DNA from: Bacteroidia bacterium
GTDB lineage: Bacteria; Bacteroidota; Bacteroidia; AKYH767-A; OLB10
Assembly (NCBI GenBank): GCA_025450095.1
Contig: JANWID010000129.1
Location: forward strand, 1-6,314
Direction: 5' to 3'
DNA length: 6,314 bases
Made by a program: the position numbers and the translations under genes. The notes beneath the pieces are model-generated. The model was not told the origin of the DNA. It was given only the letters and a program-made list of their open reading frames with translations, and did no database searches. The stretch's first letter is position 1, and each line of letters starts with the position of its first letter. This document shows positions 5,801-6,314 of this stretch, in pieces.

Positions 5801-6181
5801 TCAGGCACCAACCAATTCCCGGTACTGATCAGCAGTAAGCAGACCAGCCACCTGGGAAGGATCGGTAATTTTTATTTTAACCATCCAGCCTTCGCCATAT
5901 GGATCTTTATTCACCATTTCAGGTTGACCTTCAAGTTGACTGTTCAGTTCAAGAATCTCACCTGATACAGGCATAAAAAGATCGGATACCGTTTTCACAG
6001 CCTCCACAGTGCCGAATACCTTTTCCTTTTCAACAGTTTCACCAATCGTGTCAATGTCTACATAAACAATATCTCCGAGCTCACCCTGGGCAAAATCAGT
6101 AATGCCTACAATTGCGGTGTCTCCAGTAACCCGGACCCATTCGTGATCCTTGGTGTACTTTAGTTCAGGTGGAAAGTTCAT
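5801..6181 (-). CDS. gcvH: GcvH, glycine cleavage system H protein
   Basis: GcvH is the lipoyl-carrying shuttle of the glycine cleavage system. It moves the aminomethyl intermediate from the P protein to the T protein and is reoxidised by the L protein; in some organisms it is also a lipoate donor. The 126-residue length is normal. The lipoylated lysine is K63 in VEAVKTVSD, and the start KYTKDHEWV and the middle [15 protein letters not shown] are diagnostic. No other gcv gene is nearby, which is common in Bacteroidota, where gcvH often lies behind sprA. It has a probable promoter of its own (6219-6250) within the 58-bp gap and the end of the upstream gene. No Shine-Dalgarno sequence is seen; the leader is very A+T-rich. 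Confidence 0.97.
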   Translation of the reverse strand: MNFPPELKYTKDHEWVRVTGDTAIVGITDFAQGELGDIVYVDIDTIGETVEKEKVFGTVEAVKTVSDLFMPVSGEILELNSQLEGQPEMVNKDPYGEGWMVKIKITDPSQVAGLLTADQYRELVGA

Positions 6182-6218
6182 AATTAATAAATTTTATATG
6201 TATGAAATTAAAGGGCGA

Positions 6219-6250
6219 CAAATGTAGCAGTAAGTTTTCTTATTGTGAAA
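6219..6250 (-). promoter_or_regulatory. Probable promoter of gcvH-vanZ
   Basis: On the minus strand TACATTTG (6226-6219) fits the TAnnTTTG -7 element. TTTC (6250-6247), a three-of-four match to TTTG, lies 20 bases upstream, inside the end of the preceding gene. The leader to the gcvH ATG would be about 30 bases. Confidence 0.5.
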
Positions 6251-6314
6251 GTGTGAACCGGATACTTATACCTGCTGCAGTATTAGCCGTTGGAAACGAT
6301 GAAGAAATAAGTGG
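6240..6314 (-). CDS. sprA: C-terminal fragment of an upstream gene, probably sprA (T9SS outer-membrane translocon)
   Basis: A reading frame is open from the right edge to a TAA at 6242-6240, giving the last 24 residues, which end in GISIRFTLSQ. The alternating polar and hydrophobic tail would suit a terminal strand of an outer-membrane beta-barrel. The gene lies 58 bp upstream of gcvH, which is followed by vanZ. In many Bacteroidota that position is held by sprA, the large barrel that forms the T9SS translocon. The identity rests on gene order and the style of the tail, not on a domain, because only 24 codons are present. Confidence 0.5.
   Translation of the reverse strand, partial: PLISSSFPTANTAAGISIRFTLSQ

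Overview
The window looks like chromosomal DNA from a member of the Bacteroidota. The evidence is a secreted metalloprotease with a C-terminal type IX secretion (T9SS) sorting domain, several promoters fitting the phylum's TTTG / TAnnTTTG pattern, few Shine-Dalgarno sequences, and a gcvH-vanZ pair behind the tail of a gene that is probably sprA. Nothing points to a phage, plasmid or insertion sequence. The genus cannot be read from the sequence.

Layout: (1) 1-2069, minus strand: a molybdenum cofactor operon transcribed moaD -> moaA -> moeA. MoeA runs off the left edge, so 273 codons of its N-terminal part are visible. (2) 2070-2180: a compact divergent promoter region. (3) 2181-3461, plus strand: an exported M43-type metalloprotease with a T9SS sorting domain, followed by a strong intrinsic terminator. 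(4) 3520-3590: a cluster of palindromes resembling a Bacteroidota REP-type repeat, ending in the deoC promoter. (5) 3636-4532, plus: deoC, deoxyribose-phosphate aldolase. (6) 4507-5319, minus: a LOG-family nucleotide phosphoribohydrolase, convergent with deoC and overlapping its 3' end by 26 bp. (7) 5404-6181, minus: vanZ-like membrane protein gene and gcvH, in the order gcvH -> vanZ. (8) 6240-6314, minus: the last 24 codons of an upstream gene, probably sprA.

Functional links: MoaD carries sulfur to molybdopterin synthase, MoaA makes the pterin precursor and MoeA inserts molybdate. DeoC and the LOG-family enzyme both act on (deoxy)ribose-5-phosphate compounds from nucleotide turnover. The protease is a predicted T9SS cargo, and the probable sprA tail belongs to the T9SS translocon, so cargo and channel genes lie only a few kilobases apart. 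No clearly new multi-gene system is visible. The best leads are the palindrome cluster fused to a promoter, the second GGAT...ATCC palindrome in the LOG-gene promoter, and an unusual active-site-cleft residue in MoeA.
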